A stretch of DNA of 64,000 bases, taken from JAWLEP01 sp964553045. GTDB taxonomy: Bacteria > Fermentibacterota > Fermentibacteria > Fermentibacterales > JCC-6. The notes under the pieces are model-generated. The model saw nothing but the letters and a program-made list of their open reading frames with translations. It was not told the DNA's origin and did no database searches. Positions 18,826 through 26,809 of this stretch are shown here, one piece after another. The stretch lies in contig CAZKJG010000005.1 of the NCBI GenBank assembly GCA_964553045.1, positions 84,888 to 148,887 on the forward strand. Reading direction: 5' to 3'. A program made the translations under genes and the position numbers. Each line of letters begins with the position of its first letter. The stretch's first letter is position 1.

Positions 18826-19607
18826 GTCTTCCCGTCCGCCGGCGGCGGAAGCAGGATTATGACCTCCTCCACGGCGGTCATGTCCACGGCGGGTTCCAGT
18901 CTCAGACGCTTCTCCAGGCCCGGCTGGCCGTCTTCTGAGCTGCTCACCTCTCCCACTTTTATGCCCGCCGGGTAGAGGGTCCCCCCCGCGCTCACGGTGT
19001 AGACCATTTCCCCCGGCCTCACCGAGGCCGCGATGTCCACATGCACCATGTCAATCCGCCCCCGGGCGTCCGAGCGCACGATCCCCATGGCCCCGGACGG
19101 GTAGACGGCCGCCGCGAGCTGCACAGCGGGGTTGGTTATGGGAAGGGCCACGCAGGTGGCCTCGTCAACCCGATCCACCACACCCACGAGGCCGGCCGGA
19201 GTGATGCATACCGCGCCCTCCCGAACGCCGTCGTCCCGCCCCCTGTCCAGGACCATCTCCATTCCGGCCACGATGCCCTCTGAGCGGTACAGGACGCGTC
19301 CGGCCACGGTACCCCTGGCCACAGTGCGGGTTATTCCCAGCATGCGCCGGTACCTCTCGGACTTCAGAGCCGACTCCCGCAACCTGGCGTTCTCCAGGGA
19401 GAGGGCGGTCACCGCCTCCCGCAGTCTTGCCGTTTCCGGCCTTCCGGAGTCCCCGAGGACCAGGTCGGCGAACCTGGCTCCCAGCCAGCCGGCGGCGCCG
19501 CTGAGCGCACCGCCTCCGAACAGGAGCACGAGGAGCGACACCAGCAGGTAGACGTAGAGCCTCGCCCGGCTGCCGCCTCCCCGGTCGCTGCCTCCGATGG
19601 GGGCCAT
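18822..19607 (-). CDS. mreC: Rod-shape-determining protein MreC
   Basis: 261 residues. A cytoplasmic tail and one transmembrane helix (LYVYLLVSLLVLLFGGGAL) are followed by a periplasmic coiled coil (about residues 60-90, LREAVTALSLENARLRESAL) and the two beta domains of MreC (GTVAGRVLYRS, LDRGRDDGVREGAVCITPAGLVGVV). Begins 1 nt after mreB with GGAGGGTTAGC as the ribosome site. Periplasmic scaffold of the elongasome. Confidence 0.94.
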   Translation of the reverse strand: MAPIGGSDRGGGSRARLYVYLLVSLLVLLFGGGALSGAAGWLGARFADLVLGDSGRPETARLREAVTALSLENARLRESALKSERYRRMLGITRTVARGTVAGRVLYRSEGIVAGMEMVLDRGRDDGVREGAVCITPAGLVGVVDRVDEATCVALPITNPAVQLAAAVYPSGAMGIVRSDARGRIDMVHVDIAASVRPGEMVYTVSAGGTLYPAGIKVGEVSSSEDGQPGLEKRLRLEPAVDMTAVEEVIILLPPPADGKT

Positions 19608-19608
19608 G

Positions 19609-20649
19609 CTAACCCTCCAGCAGGAGCTTTCTGTACGTGTAGATATCCTCCAGTATTATCCCCGCTCCCAGCACGGTGCAGGAGAAGGGATTGTCGGCCA
19701 CCCGGATGGGAAGGCCGGTCTCGCTGCTCAGCAGGCGGGCGATGCCCCTCAGGGTTGAGCCGCCTCCGGTGAGTACTATTCCCCGGTCGACTATATCGCT
19801 GGCCAGCTCGGGCGGTGTCCGCTCAAGCCCGTGCCGCACCGCTTCGGTTATGGCCGCAACCGGCTCCTGCAGCGACTCCCTGACATCGGAGGAGCGTATG
19901 GGATAGGTCCTGGGAATGCCGTTGACGAAGTCCAGCCCGCTGACATCCATCACCCGGTCGTCGCTCTCCATCACGGTGCCCAGCGTAAGCTTCACGTTCT
20001 CTGCGGTTCGATCACCCACCAGAAGGCTGTAGTGCTTCTTCAGGTAGGAGGCTATGGCCTCGTTCATCTCGTCGCCGCCTATGCGTATCGAGTTGTTGGC
20101 AGCAATCGTGGAGAGGCTGATTACGGCGATCTCCGTGGTGCCGCCGCCGATGTCCACGACCATGTTCCCCACCGGCCGGGATACCGGCAGACCGACGCCC
20201 ACCGCAGCGGCGATGGGCTCCGATACCAAAAACACCTCCCTGGCTCCCGCCCGCTCCAGGGCGTTGCGGACCGCCGAGACCTCGACCTCGGTGATCCCGC
20301 TGGGAACGCACACCAGTACCCTGGGACGCATGGACATATGGCTGCTCTGGGCCCTCTCGAAGAATGCCCTCAGCATGGCCATGGTGGCTGTTGCGTTGGT
20401 TATCACCCCGTCCTTGAGCGGACGGATCGCTTCCAGTGAGCCCCCGGTGCGCCCGAGCATGGCCTTGGCCTCGCTGCCCACGGCCACGACCTCGCCGGTC
20501 TCGCGCTCTATGGCCACCACGCTTGGATCCTCCAGCACTATGCCCCTGCCCTTGGAGTAGACAAGTGTGTTAGCCGTACCCAGGTCTATGGCCATGGAGG
20601 TGGAGAGAAAGGACCCCCTACCCCTGAAAAGAAAACCGAAGAACCCCAA
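19609..20649 (-). CDS. mreB: Actin-like rod-shape protein MreB
   Basis: Cytoskeletal ATPase, 346 residues. Actin-fold motifs are AIDLGTANTLVY (phosphate 1), VVDIGGGTTEIAVIS (phosphate 2) and GIVLTGGGSTLRGI (adenosine). The hydrophobic N-terminus GFFGFLF is the membrane-binding patch. Translation starts at TTG 20649, with GGGGAGGGGC four nt before it; no ATG precedes the conserved region. First gene of the shape operon, with a promoter at 20679-20707. Confidence 0.97.
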   Translation of the reverse strand: MGFFGFLFRGRGSFLSTSMAIDLGTANTLVYSKGRGIVLEDPSVVAIERETGEVVAVGSEAKAMLGRTGGSLEAIRPLKDGVITNATATMAMLRAFFERAQSSHMSMRPRVLVCVPSGITEVEVSAVRNALERAGAREVFLVSEPIAAAVGVGLPVSRPVGNMVVDIGGGTTEIAVISLSTIAANNSIRIGGDEMNEAIASYLKKHYSLLVGDRTAENVKLTLGTVMESDDRVMDVSGLDFVNGIPRTYPIRSSDVRESLQEPVAAITEAVRHGLERTPPELASDIVDRGIVLTGGGSTLRGIARLLSSETGLPIRVADNPFSCTVLGAGIILEDIYTYRKLLLEG

Positions 20650-20678
20650 AGTTGCCCCTCCCCATTTGCTGTGGCGGT

Positions 20679-20707
20679 TGCATAAGCAAAACGCAGCCCT
20701 GCGTCAA
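20679..20707 (-). promoter_or_regulatory. Sigma-70-type promoter of the mreB operon
   Basis: On the minus strand TTGACG (20707-20702) and TATGCA (20684-20679) are separated by exactly 17 nt. A transcript would start near 20672 and reach the TTG of mreB after about 23 nt that contain its ribosome site. The surrounding 100 bp are AT-richer than the genes. Confidence 0.7.
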
Positions 20708-20798
20708 CTGTCATGAAGGAGAGAAATCCAGTTAACTGATCTCCAGGAAGATGGCGGGAGGAGCGGCGGGAAGGCAAAGCGAGATTTGTTAACGCGAC

Positions 20799-21587
20799 CT
20801 ACCTGTCGGGGATATGCCACGCCGGACCCCAGCGTCGCTGCAGGGGAACGGAGTCGACGGGCACCGGAACATCGAGGCTCCAGACCGCGGGGGGCGGAGG
20901 ATCGGGCTCTTCGATGCTTCGAATTGCCATATCCAGGCCCTTCTCCGCCCCGGAAAGGCGCCAGGAAGTGGGCCAGGCGGTGTATATGTCCCCGGGGCTG
21001 GCGGAGGTGATCTCCGCCCTTCCATCCTCCCACTCCATGGAGGGAAAGGCGCTTCCCGGGGAGAGCTCAACTTCCATCGTATCCCGAGCTTCCGGCAGGG
21101 AGACCACGGTCCAGGTTACGGCGGACCCGGCGGTTGCCCCTCCCAGGGAGATGACCCACTGCGGAAGGCGCAGGGGGAATCCGGTGCGCACCAGGCAGAC
21201 GAGGTCGGAGCAGTCCAGCAGAGCATCGCCAAGGGGAAAGCCATCCGGGTAGAATGTGGCCCGGCCCTCGTCGGGGTAGTAGACCAGGGATCCGGTGGTG
21301 TCACTGCGCAGGGAAACCACGGGATGGCCGTCGGGACCGTAGAAGTCCGCCCGCAGCAGTGGGGCACCGGCGTCACCCCAGAGGACGAAGGGACCCTCGG
21401 CCGCGAGATTTGGTCCGTCCAGTCTCGCTCGCCCCCTTATCTGAAATACGTCCAGCCTCTCCAGGGCCAGCGACACTCTGGCCGCGTACACGTCCCGGGC
21501 GCCGCGCAGTTCCTCCCTGCGGGGCATGGAGGGCCCGCAGGCCAGAACCGCCATGGCCGCGGCAGCGGTCAGGAGCCTAAGCGCCGT
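20799..21587 (-). CDS. Predicted lipoprotein, function unknown
   Basis: About 262 residues. A lipobox VLAC follows a hydrophobic stretch (ALRLLTAAAAMAVLAC), so the mature protein would be lipidated by Lgt and cut by LspA. The body is beta-rich (VFQIRGRARLDGPNLAAEGPFVLWG), reminiscent of outer-membrane lipoproteins that bind lipid such as LolB-like folds; that is only a structural impression. No ATG/GTG/TTG precedes the signal peptide. ACG at 21587 has GGAGAAG 4 nt upstream and gives a normal 16-residue signal. CTG at 21572 would leave too short a signal. It overlaps the 66-residue gene by 11 nt. Confidence 0.7.
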   Translation of the reverse strand, partial: TALRLLTAAAAMAVLACGPSMPRREELRGARDVYAARVSLALERLDVFQIRGRARLDGPNLAAEGPFVLWGDAGAPLLRADFYGPDGHPVVSLRSDTTGSLVYYPDEGRATFYPDGFPLGDALLDCSDLVCLVRTGFPLRLPQWVISLGGATAGSAVTWTVVSLPEARDTMEVELSPGSAFPSMEWEDGRAEITSASPGDIYTAWPTSWRLSGAEKGLDMAIRSIEEPDPPPPAVWSLDVPVPVDSVPLQRRWGPAWHIPDR

Positions 21588-21777
21588 ACTTCTTCTCCAG
21601 AGCGGAGATTCGACGGTCCAGCTCCAGCTCCTTGGCGTACTTCTCCTGGCGGGCCAGGAGCGCCTTGTTGTCGGGGACTTTCTCCAGAAGGGTATCCAGC
21701 ATGCTGAGGGCCTTCTCCCTGTCCCCGGACCTTGCGGTGGCATCGACCTTCTTGACCAGTTCGCTGAGCTTGGCCAT
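21577..21777 (-). CDS. Small helical (coiled-coil) protein, function unknown
   Basis: 66 residues, almost wholly helical with heptad-like spacing (LSELVKKVDATARSGDREKALSMLDTLLEKVPDNKALL). The middle resembles a single TPR-like helix pair. It starts 3 nt after the PHP gene stop and overlaps the lipoprotein gene, so all three are probably one operon. No enzyme motif is present. Confidence 0.7.
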   Translation of the reverse strand: MAKLSELVKKVDATARSGDREKALSMLDTLLEKVPDNKALLARQEKYAKELELDRRISALEKKYGA

Positions 21778-21780
21778 CCG

Positions 21781-22662
21781 CTATCCTCTCATCACCGGCT
21801 CTATCGAGCACATCTGCAGAAACTCCGACACCTTCTCGGCGTACACCGCGAATTCTCCATTTCCCCCCAGCCGGCACGCCGAGCAATCTCCATGGTAATC
21901 CGTTCCTCCGCTCGCAGCAAGCCCGTAAGTGCGGGCGGTTCTCTCGAGGTGTGCCGTCAGGCGCGCGTCGTGTCCGGGGTAGTAGACCTCCACGCCCGCC
22001 ATCCCGCTGGCCGCCAGGGAACCGATCAGGGACGAGATCTCCTCCGGCTGGCGGGGCAGCAGACCCGGATGGGCCAGAACCGGCAGGCCGCCCTCGTCAC
22101 GGATGAGCCCCATGGCCGACTCCGCCGACAGCCGCCGCCTCTCCACGTAGGCCGGACGGCCCCTTGCCAGGAACCTGTCGAAGGCCTCCCGTTCGCTTTC
22201 CACATAGCCCCTGTTGACCATCACCTGGGCTATATGGGGCCTCCCCACCACTCCCTGTCCGGCGGCTCTGGTCACCTCGCCGTCCGGAACATGCATCCCC
22301 ATCTCCGCGAGCTTCTCCAGTATGCGGGGATTCCTGGTGTATCTGGCCCTTCGAATGCGCTCCAGGGCACGGCCCAGCGGTGTGTGGGGGGAGCAGAGCC
22401 GGTCCAGCTCCGCTTCGGGGAAGTATCCCAGCAGGTGGGCGGAGCCTCCTCCGGCCAGGTCGACGCTGAGCTCCACCGCCGGTATGAGGGCAAGACCGCG
22501 GGATTCGGCGGCCTCACAGGCCTCGGGAATGCCGGCCAGGGTGTCGTGATCGGTGACCGCAAACGCTCCCAGTCCCAGGGCGCAGGCCATCTCGACCAGC
22601 CTGGAGGGGCTGTGGTCGCCGTCGGAAGCCGTGCTGTGCGTGTGCAGGTCTACCTTGGTCAC
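21781..22662 (-). CDS. PHP-domain phosphoesterase (YciV/RNase AM-like)
   Basis: 293-residue trinuclear-metal phosphoesterase. The metal ligands of the PHP fold are all visible: DLHTHSTASDGDHSP, VTDHDT, AVELSVD, LAHPG and GTDYHGD. Relatives remove 3'-phosphate from nucleoside 3',5'-bisphosphates or trim RNA 5' ends; the exact substrate cannot be read here. GTG at 22662 with GGAGGTGA just upstream is preferred to ATG at 22680, because the promoter at 22682-22709 would start the RNA near 22675, inside the longer frame. Confidence 0.85.
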   Translation of the reverse strand: MTKVDLHTHSTASDGDHSPSRLVEMACALGLGAFAVTDHDTLAGIPEACEAAESRGLALIPAVELSVDLAGGGSAHLLGYFPEAELDRLCSPHTPLGRALERIRRARYTRNPRILEKLAEMGMHVPDGEVTRAAGQGVVGRPHIAQVMVNRGYVESEREAFDRFLARGRPAYVERRRLSAESAMGLIRDEGGLPVLAHPGLLPRQPEEISSLIGSLAASGMAGVEVYYPGHDARLTAHLERTARTYGLAASGGTDYHGDCSACRLGGNGEFAVYAEKVSEFLQMCSIEPVMRG

Positions 22663-22681
22663 GTCACCTCCCGGGCGCATG

Positions 22682-22709
22682 AATATAGCCTAGGTCCGCA
22701 GGGGTGCAA
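22682..22709 (-). promoter_or_regulatory. Promoter of the PHP phosphoesterase unit
   Basis: Minus-strand TTGCAC (22709-22704) and TATATT (22687-22682) with a 16-nt spacer. The predicted start near 22675 leaves a 13-nt leader containing GGAGGTGA before the GTG at 22662, which helps choose that start. Confidence 0.55.
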
Positions 22710-22752
22710 GACCGGTCTCGACAGAGCCGCCGATAGACGTAGACTATTCTGT

Positions 22753-23748
22753 ATGGGTGCGCGCGAATGGACCCGCATACGGGCGTCGAGAGCCAATCCG
22801 GATCCGGTCACCAGGGCCGCCTGCCGATGGGCGGCATCCGGTTTCCCTTCCAGGGGATACCGGGGACCGGTTCCGCCGCCGGACCATTCCCTCGCGCCCC
22901 TGCTGAGCGTGGAATCCGGGGCAGACGGGGCCCGCCGCCGGGCCCTGGAGCTGGCGGCAGGCTGGATGCTCAGGAGGAAGGCCCTGCAGAACCCCTGCCG
23001 TCGAATGCTGCGTATGGGAGTGGGGGCGGTGGCGGTCAAGGGCTGGGATCTGGCGCAGACCGTCTACCCATTTCTGGGAGCGAGGCCCATGGGCGACGTG
23101 GACCTGATGGTTCCGGCCCCCCAGCTTGCCGAGGCCGCCGGCGCATTCAGAGCCTGCGGGTGGAGGGCGCTGAGTCCCGGGTGGGGACTGCTTTCCTCCG
23201 AAACGGTATCCGAGCTGAAGCTGGCATCGGAAAGGGGCGTCCTGGTGGAGCTGCACACCCATCCCTTCTACTACCCCGCGCTGTTCCCCGGCAGGGCTTT
23301 CCGAAGTCTCAGCGCCCCCGAGCGGAGTGTGGAGCCCGACCTCGGGGCGCCTTCCTGGCCGGCGGCGCTCGCTATGCTGCTCGTGCACGCTCTCACCGAG
23401 AGCGAGGTCATATCCCGGCAGTGGGTTGACATCGCGGCCGTCTGCCCGAAGTTATCCGGAAGCGAAGAATGGCGTGAGCTCTGCCTGTGGCTGCGCCGTT
23501 CCGGGCTGGGCGCCGCCGCCGGAGAGCTCCTGGAGGCCGCAGCCGAAATGGACGCGCCCGTTCCCCGGGCGGCCCTGACGTCGCTGTCGGCGGGCCCCGA
23601 CAGGCGCCGGGTACTGGCCGCCATCCGGGCCCGACATGGCCTTCCTACGGCCGTGGCCGTTCTGCTGGGCGGCTGGCGGGGCCTGTCTCTGGGCGCCGCG
23701 CAGCTGCATCGAATCGTTTTCCGAGGAGGGCCCCTCAGGGCGCGCTGA
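22753..23748 (+). CDS. Nucleotidyltransferase family protein (NTP_transf_5-like)
   Basis: 331 residues. The central block VGAVAVKGWDLAQTVYPFLG, then RPMGDVDLMVPAPQL, matches the uncharacterised nucleotidyltransferase family (PF14907 type), with the metal-binding GDVD pair. The remainder is helical and Ala/Leu-rich. Members often sit with polysaccharide or protein-modification genes; no such neighbour exists here. The ATG at 22753 has no ribosome site, and a TAGACT box lies at 22740-22745, so the mRNA may be leaderless. Divergent from the PHP gene. Confidence 0.75.
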   Translation: MGAREWTRIRASRANPDPVTRAACRWAASGFPSRGYRGPVPPPDHSLAPLLSVESGADGARRRALELAAGWMLRRKALQNPCRRMLRMGVGAVAVKGWDLAQTVYPFLGARPMGDVDLMVPAPQLAEAAGAFRACGWRALSPGWGLLSSETVSELKLASERGVLVELHTHPFYYPALFPGRAFRSLSAPERSVEPDLGAPSWPAALAMLLVHALTESEVISRQWVDIAAVCPKLSGSEEWRELCLWLRRSGLGAAAGELLEAAAEMDAPVPRAALTSLSAGPDRRRVLAAIRARHGLPTAVAVLLGGWRGLSLGAAQLHRIVFRGGPLRAR

Positions 23749-23785
23749 TCCCGGTCAGGGGCAGCCAAGCGGAGAGGTACGCCGG

Positions 23786-25135
23786 ATGAGAAAGGTCATG
23801 TACGTAAGGGATCCCGTGCTGGGCAGCGTGAGGCTCTCGCCGATACAGGAGGCCCTGCTGAAGACCGTCGAGGTCCAGCGACTCAGCTTTGTGCATCAGC
23901 TGGGAACCACCTTCCAGTGCTACCCCGGGGCCCACGGCATGCGACTCTCCCACGCCCTGGGAGTCTCCCACCTGGCAGGCAGGATAGCGCGACAGGTTTT
24001 GGAGGAACCCGCCGGCGAAGACTGCGGCGAACGGTCGGGCATGGTGAGCATGCTGGAGGCCGCGGGAATGCTGCATGACATTGGCCATACCCCCTGGTCT
24101 CACACCCTCGAGCCCCTCTACCTGGAGCTTACCGGCGAAGATCACATGGACCTGGTGTCGGACCTGGTCACGGGCCGGGGAACTATGGGCATAAGGGGCT
24201 GCGGCAAGATCCCCGGCATACTGCACGAGCACGGCGTGGACCCCGAGGACGTGGCGGCACTGATCTGCAGCCGCTACGGAGGAAAGCCCTTCCTGCAACA
24301 GATGATCTTCGGCGAGGTGGACGCCGACATGCTCGATTACCTGCAGAGGGATTTCCACTTCACCGGGGTTGCCTTCGGGCACATAGAGGTGGACAGGCTC
24401 ATCAGCACGATGGTGGTCCACCGTCAGAGGCTGATGTTCCTCTCCAAGGGCCTGGACGCCGTCAGGGACTTCCTGCACGCCCGGCTGCAGATGTACTCCA
24501 GCGTCTACCTCCACAAGAAGACCCGGATCGTTGACCAGATGCTGCTTCGGGCGGCCCGCAGGAGCATCGTGGAGCTGGAGGAGGTCCCCGACTTCGTTCG
24601 AATGACCGACGACGAGCTTCTCAGCTTCCTGTGCCGGGGGTCCTCGGACCAATGGGTTCGGGAGATGGCTTGGCGGGTCAAGTACCGGCAGGGCCTCTTC
24701 TCCAGGGTGTTCAGAATAGACGCCCCCACCAGCACGGAGACCGAGAAGGGTTTCCTGCGTTCACTGGCCGACACCGGCGATGAACCCGCGGGGATAGCCG
24801 CCGGGCTGGAGAGGGACATAGCCAAAGAGGCCGGTATAGACCCGCGTCTGGTGATCGTGGACCTTCCCCTGGAAGCGGTAAAGGTGTCCGAGGAGCGATT
24901 CACCAGGCTGGACATACGTTTCCTGGACAAGCGGGGACGGGTCTTGGGCCTGGACGAGCTGGATCCGGCCTTCGGCAGCTACCTTCGCAGTGCCGTGCCC
25001 AACAGGAGCCTGCTGACCATCAGCTGCGCGCCCGAACACAGAGGCGCGGTGCGCAGAGCCTGCCACAGCGTTTTCAGAAAGACGGCCACGCCGCTGTTCG
25101 GCTGGGATGATGAGGAGGAGAACGGGGAGGTCTAG
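23786..25135 (+). CDS. HD-domain phosphohydrolase (YwfO/SAMHD1-like)
   Basis: 449 residues. The HD signature is spread over AHGMRLSHALGVSHLAGRIA, GMLHDIGHTPWSHTLE and, further on, VDADMLDYLQRDFHFTG, a layout shared with YwfO-type and SAMHD1-related dNTP triphosphohydrolases. A deoxynucleotide substrate is likely but not shown by sequence. ATG at 23786 is preceded by GGAGAGG at 8-9 nt. It follows the nucleotidyltransferase by 37 nt and ends tail to tail with the ankyrin gene, the two stops overlapping by 4 nt. Confidence 0.88.
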   Translation: MRKVMYVRDPVLGSVRLSPIQEALLKTVEVQRLSFVHQLGTTFQCYPGAHGMRLSHALGVSHLAGRIARQVLEEPAGEDCGERSGMVSMLEAAGMLHDIGHTPWSHTLEPLYLELTGEDHMDLVSDLVTGRGTMGIRGCGKIPGILHEHGVDPEDVAALICSRYGGKPFLQQMIFGEVDADMLDYLQRDFHFTGVAFGHIEVDRLISTMVVHRQRLMFLSKGLDAVRDFLHARLQMYSSVYLHKKTRIVDQMLLRAARRSIVELEEVPDFVRMTDDELLSFLCRGSSDQWVREMAWRVKYRQGLFSRVFRIDAPTSTETEKGFLRSLADTGDEPAGIAAGLERDIAKEAGIDPRLVIVDLPLEAVKVSEERFTRLDIRFLDKRGRVLGLDELDPAFGSYLRSAVPNRSLLTISCAPEHRGAVRRACHSVFRKTATPLFGWDDEEENGEV

Positions 25136-25944
25136 CGCTCGCCGTCCAGCACCACGGCCGGGGTCACCTTGCCGCAGTTACCGCAGGTGAATACCATGTG
25201 CTCCCACATGCCTATGCTCAGGTACCAGCGGATCCTGTCGTTGTCCGGGCGCTCCATGGAGCTTTTGCAGCCGGGGCAGGTCCAGCTTACCTGACGTCTG
25301 CCTCTAAGCTCCTCCAGGGCGTCCTCCAGGATGGGTACGTACTCCTCGTTGCCGGATTCCTCTGCAACCTCGGCCGGCGTCTTGCCCTTGTCGTTGCGGA
25401 TGTAGGCCAGCGCTCCCCTGTCCAGCAGCAGACGCACCAGCTCCTTGGAACCCTTCCGGCCGGCCGCGTAGTGCAACGGGGTGTTTCCCCTGGAGTCCTC
25501 TGCGTTGAGGTCCGCCCCGGCGTCCAGGAGCAGAGCGCTCACGGCAACGGTGCCGTTCCGGACCGCGAGGTGGAGGGCTGATATGTCTCCGCTGCTGGCG
25601 GAGACCACCGAGGCCCCCGCCGAGATCAGGGCCTCGACGAGCTGCGGACAGTCCTTGGCGGACGCCAGCTGCAGCGCCGTCTCGTCCATGGGGCCGATGC
25701 GCATATTGATATCGGCGCCCCCGGAGGCCAGGTTCTCGATGATCCTGTGCACCGCGCCGTCGGGGATCGACTCGCTTCCGCAGACGGTGTTTACGAAGAT
25801 CTGCAGCAGGTTCTCTCCGCTGTCCTTGTCTTCGGTCTCCAGCTTCAGGCCGCCTTCGGAGAGGGAGACCATCCTGTCCCAGTCGGGCTTGTCGGACTTC
25901 ATTGCGGATACGAACTTCTTGCTGGAGCTTCCGAACAGGGCCAA
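25132..25944 (-). CDS. Ankyrin-repeat protein with C-terminal zinc ribbon
   Basis: 270 residues. About four ankyrin repeats (roughly residues 75-210), recognisable by ETALQLASAKDCPQLVEALI, ISALHLAVRNGTVAVSALLL and NTPLHYAAGRKGSKELVRLL. The C-terminus has paired CPGC and CGNC, a zinc ribbon joined to the repeats. No signal peptide, so it is probably a cytoplasmic protein-protein adaptor. Start is TTG 25944 with GGAGGT 6-7 nt upstream; the longer frame from 26073 lacks such a site. Confidence 0.85.
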   Translation of the reverse strand: MALFGSSSKKFVSAMKSDKPDWDRMVSLSEGGLKLETEDKDSGENLLQIFVNTVCGSESIPDGAVHRIIENLASGGADINMRIGPMDETALQLASAKDCPQLVEALISAGASVVSASSGDISALHLAVRNGTVAVSALLLDAGADLNAEDSRGNTPLHYAAGRKGSKELVRLLLDRGALAYIRNDKGKTPAEVAEESGNEEYVPILEDALEELRGRRQVSWTCPGCKSSMERPDNDRIRWYLSIGMWEHMVFTCGNCGKVTPAVVLDGER

Positions 25945-26122
25945 GGATAAACCTCCACGGATATCGTCCTGGTACGGCGCTCGATTCAACGGGAGAAGAT
26001 CCCGCGACTCATCCCGGCCGCGGGAGTACCCGGAGTACGGGGTAATATATGGATCGGGAGGCCCATCCACCATACCCGGAGGGCTCCCTGGGGGGGCGCG
26101 GCGAGAGGCCCGAAGAGCCGTT

Positions 26123-26809
26123 CTATAGGTCCTCCAGCCGCTGCCAGGAAACCGCCCTTACGCCCTCCAGCCTCGAGAGATCGCGCACGAGCCCCACACC
26201 GTCTACGGAACCCTGACGCATTCGAAGGTGGAACAGCATTCTGTACGTGCCCTCCTCACCCTGGAGCTCCATCTCGGTGTACTTGATCTCGATGCCGGCG
26301 GACCTTATGGCATCCACCACCTCACCGGGTATTCGGTGTGAGAGGTGGTCGGCGCAGGTGACAAGCATGTCCCTGTACACGGCAGTCGGAATGTAGTCCT
26401 CCAGCCTGTCCAGCACGATGAGGATGAGAAATGCCAGCACGGCGGCCACGCCCGTCATCAGAAGAAGGCCCAGGGCAGCCAGAACGCCGGCCACCGCAGT
26501 GAACCAGACGCATGCCGCCGTGGTCAGCCCCCGGACGATGTCACCGGTCTTTATGATCGCCCCGGCCCCCAGAAATCCGATTCCCGTGACCACACCGGCC
26601 ACCACCCTGCTCACGTCCGCCTGCACCGCGGAAAGCCGGCTGCTGCTGGCCAGGTCTAGGCCGGCCATGACCACAAGGCAGGAGGCTACCGACACCAGCA
26701 TGTGGGTTCGAAGCCCGGCGGGCCTGCCGTGCATCTGCCGCTCGATTCCAACCAGGGCCCCGGAGGCGGCAGCCACTCCGATGCGCAACAGCCAGGTCTC
26801 CAGGTTCAA
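26123..26809 (-). CDS. MgtC/SapB family membrane protein
   Basis: 228 residues. Four or five N-terminal helices carry the family blocks ALVGIERQMHGRPAGLRTHMLVS and GVVTGIGFLGAGAIIK and RGLTTAACVW; a soluble ACT-like C-terminal domain follows (about 145-228). MgtC proteins modulate magnesium or phosphate homeostasis and ATP synthase in other bacteria. The ATG overlaps the stop of the hybrid sensor gene by 4 nt, so the two are coupled and MgtC could be part of its response. Confidence 0.9.
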   Translation of the reverse strand: MNLETWLLRIGVAAASGALVGIERQMHGRPAGLRTHMLVSVASCLVVMAGLDLASSSRLSAVQADVSRVVAGVVTGIGFLGAGAIIKTGDIVRGLTTAACVWFTAVAGVLAALGLLLMTGVAAVLAFLILIVLDRLEDYIPTAVYRDMLVTCADHLSHRIPGEVVDAIRSAGIEIKYTEMELQGEEGTYRMLFHLRMRQGSVDGVGLVRDLSRLEGVRAVSWQRLEDL

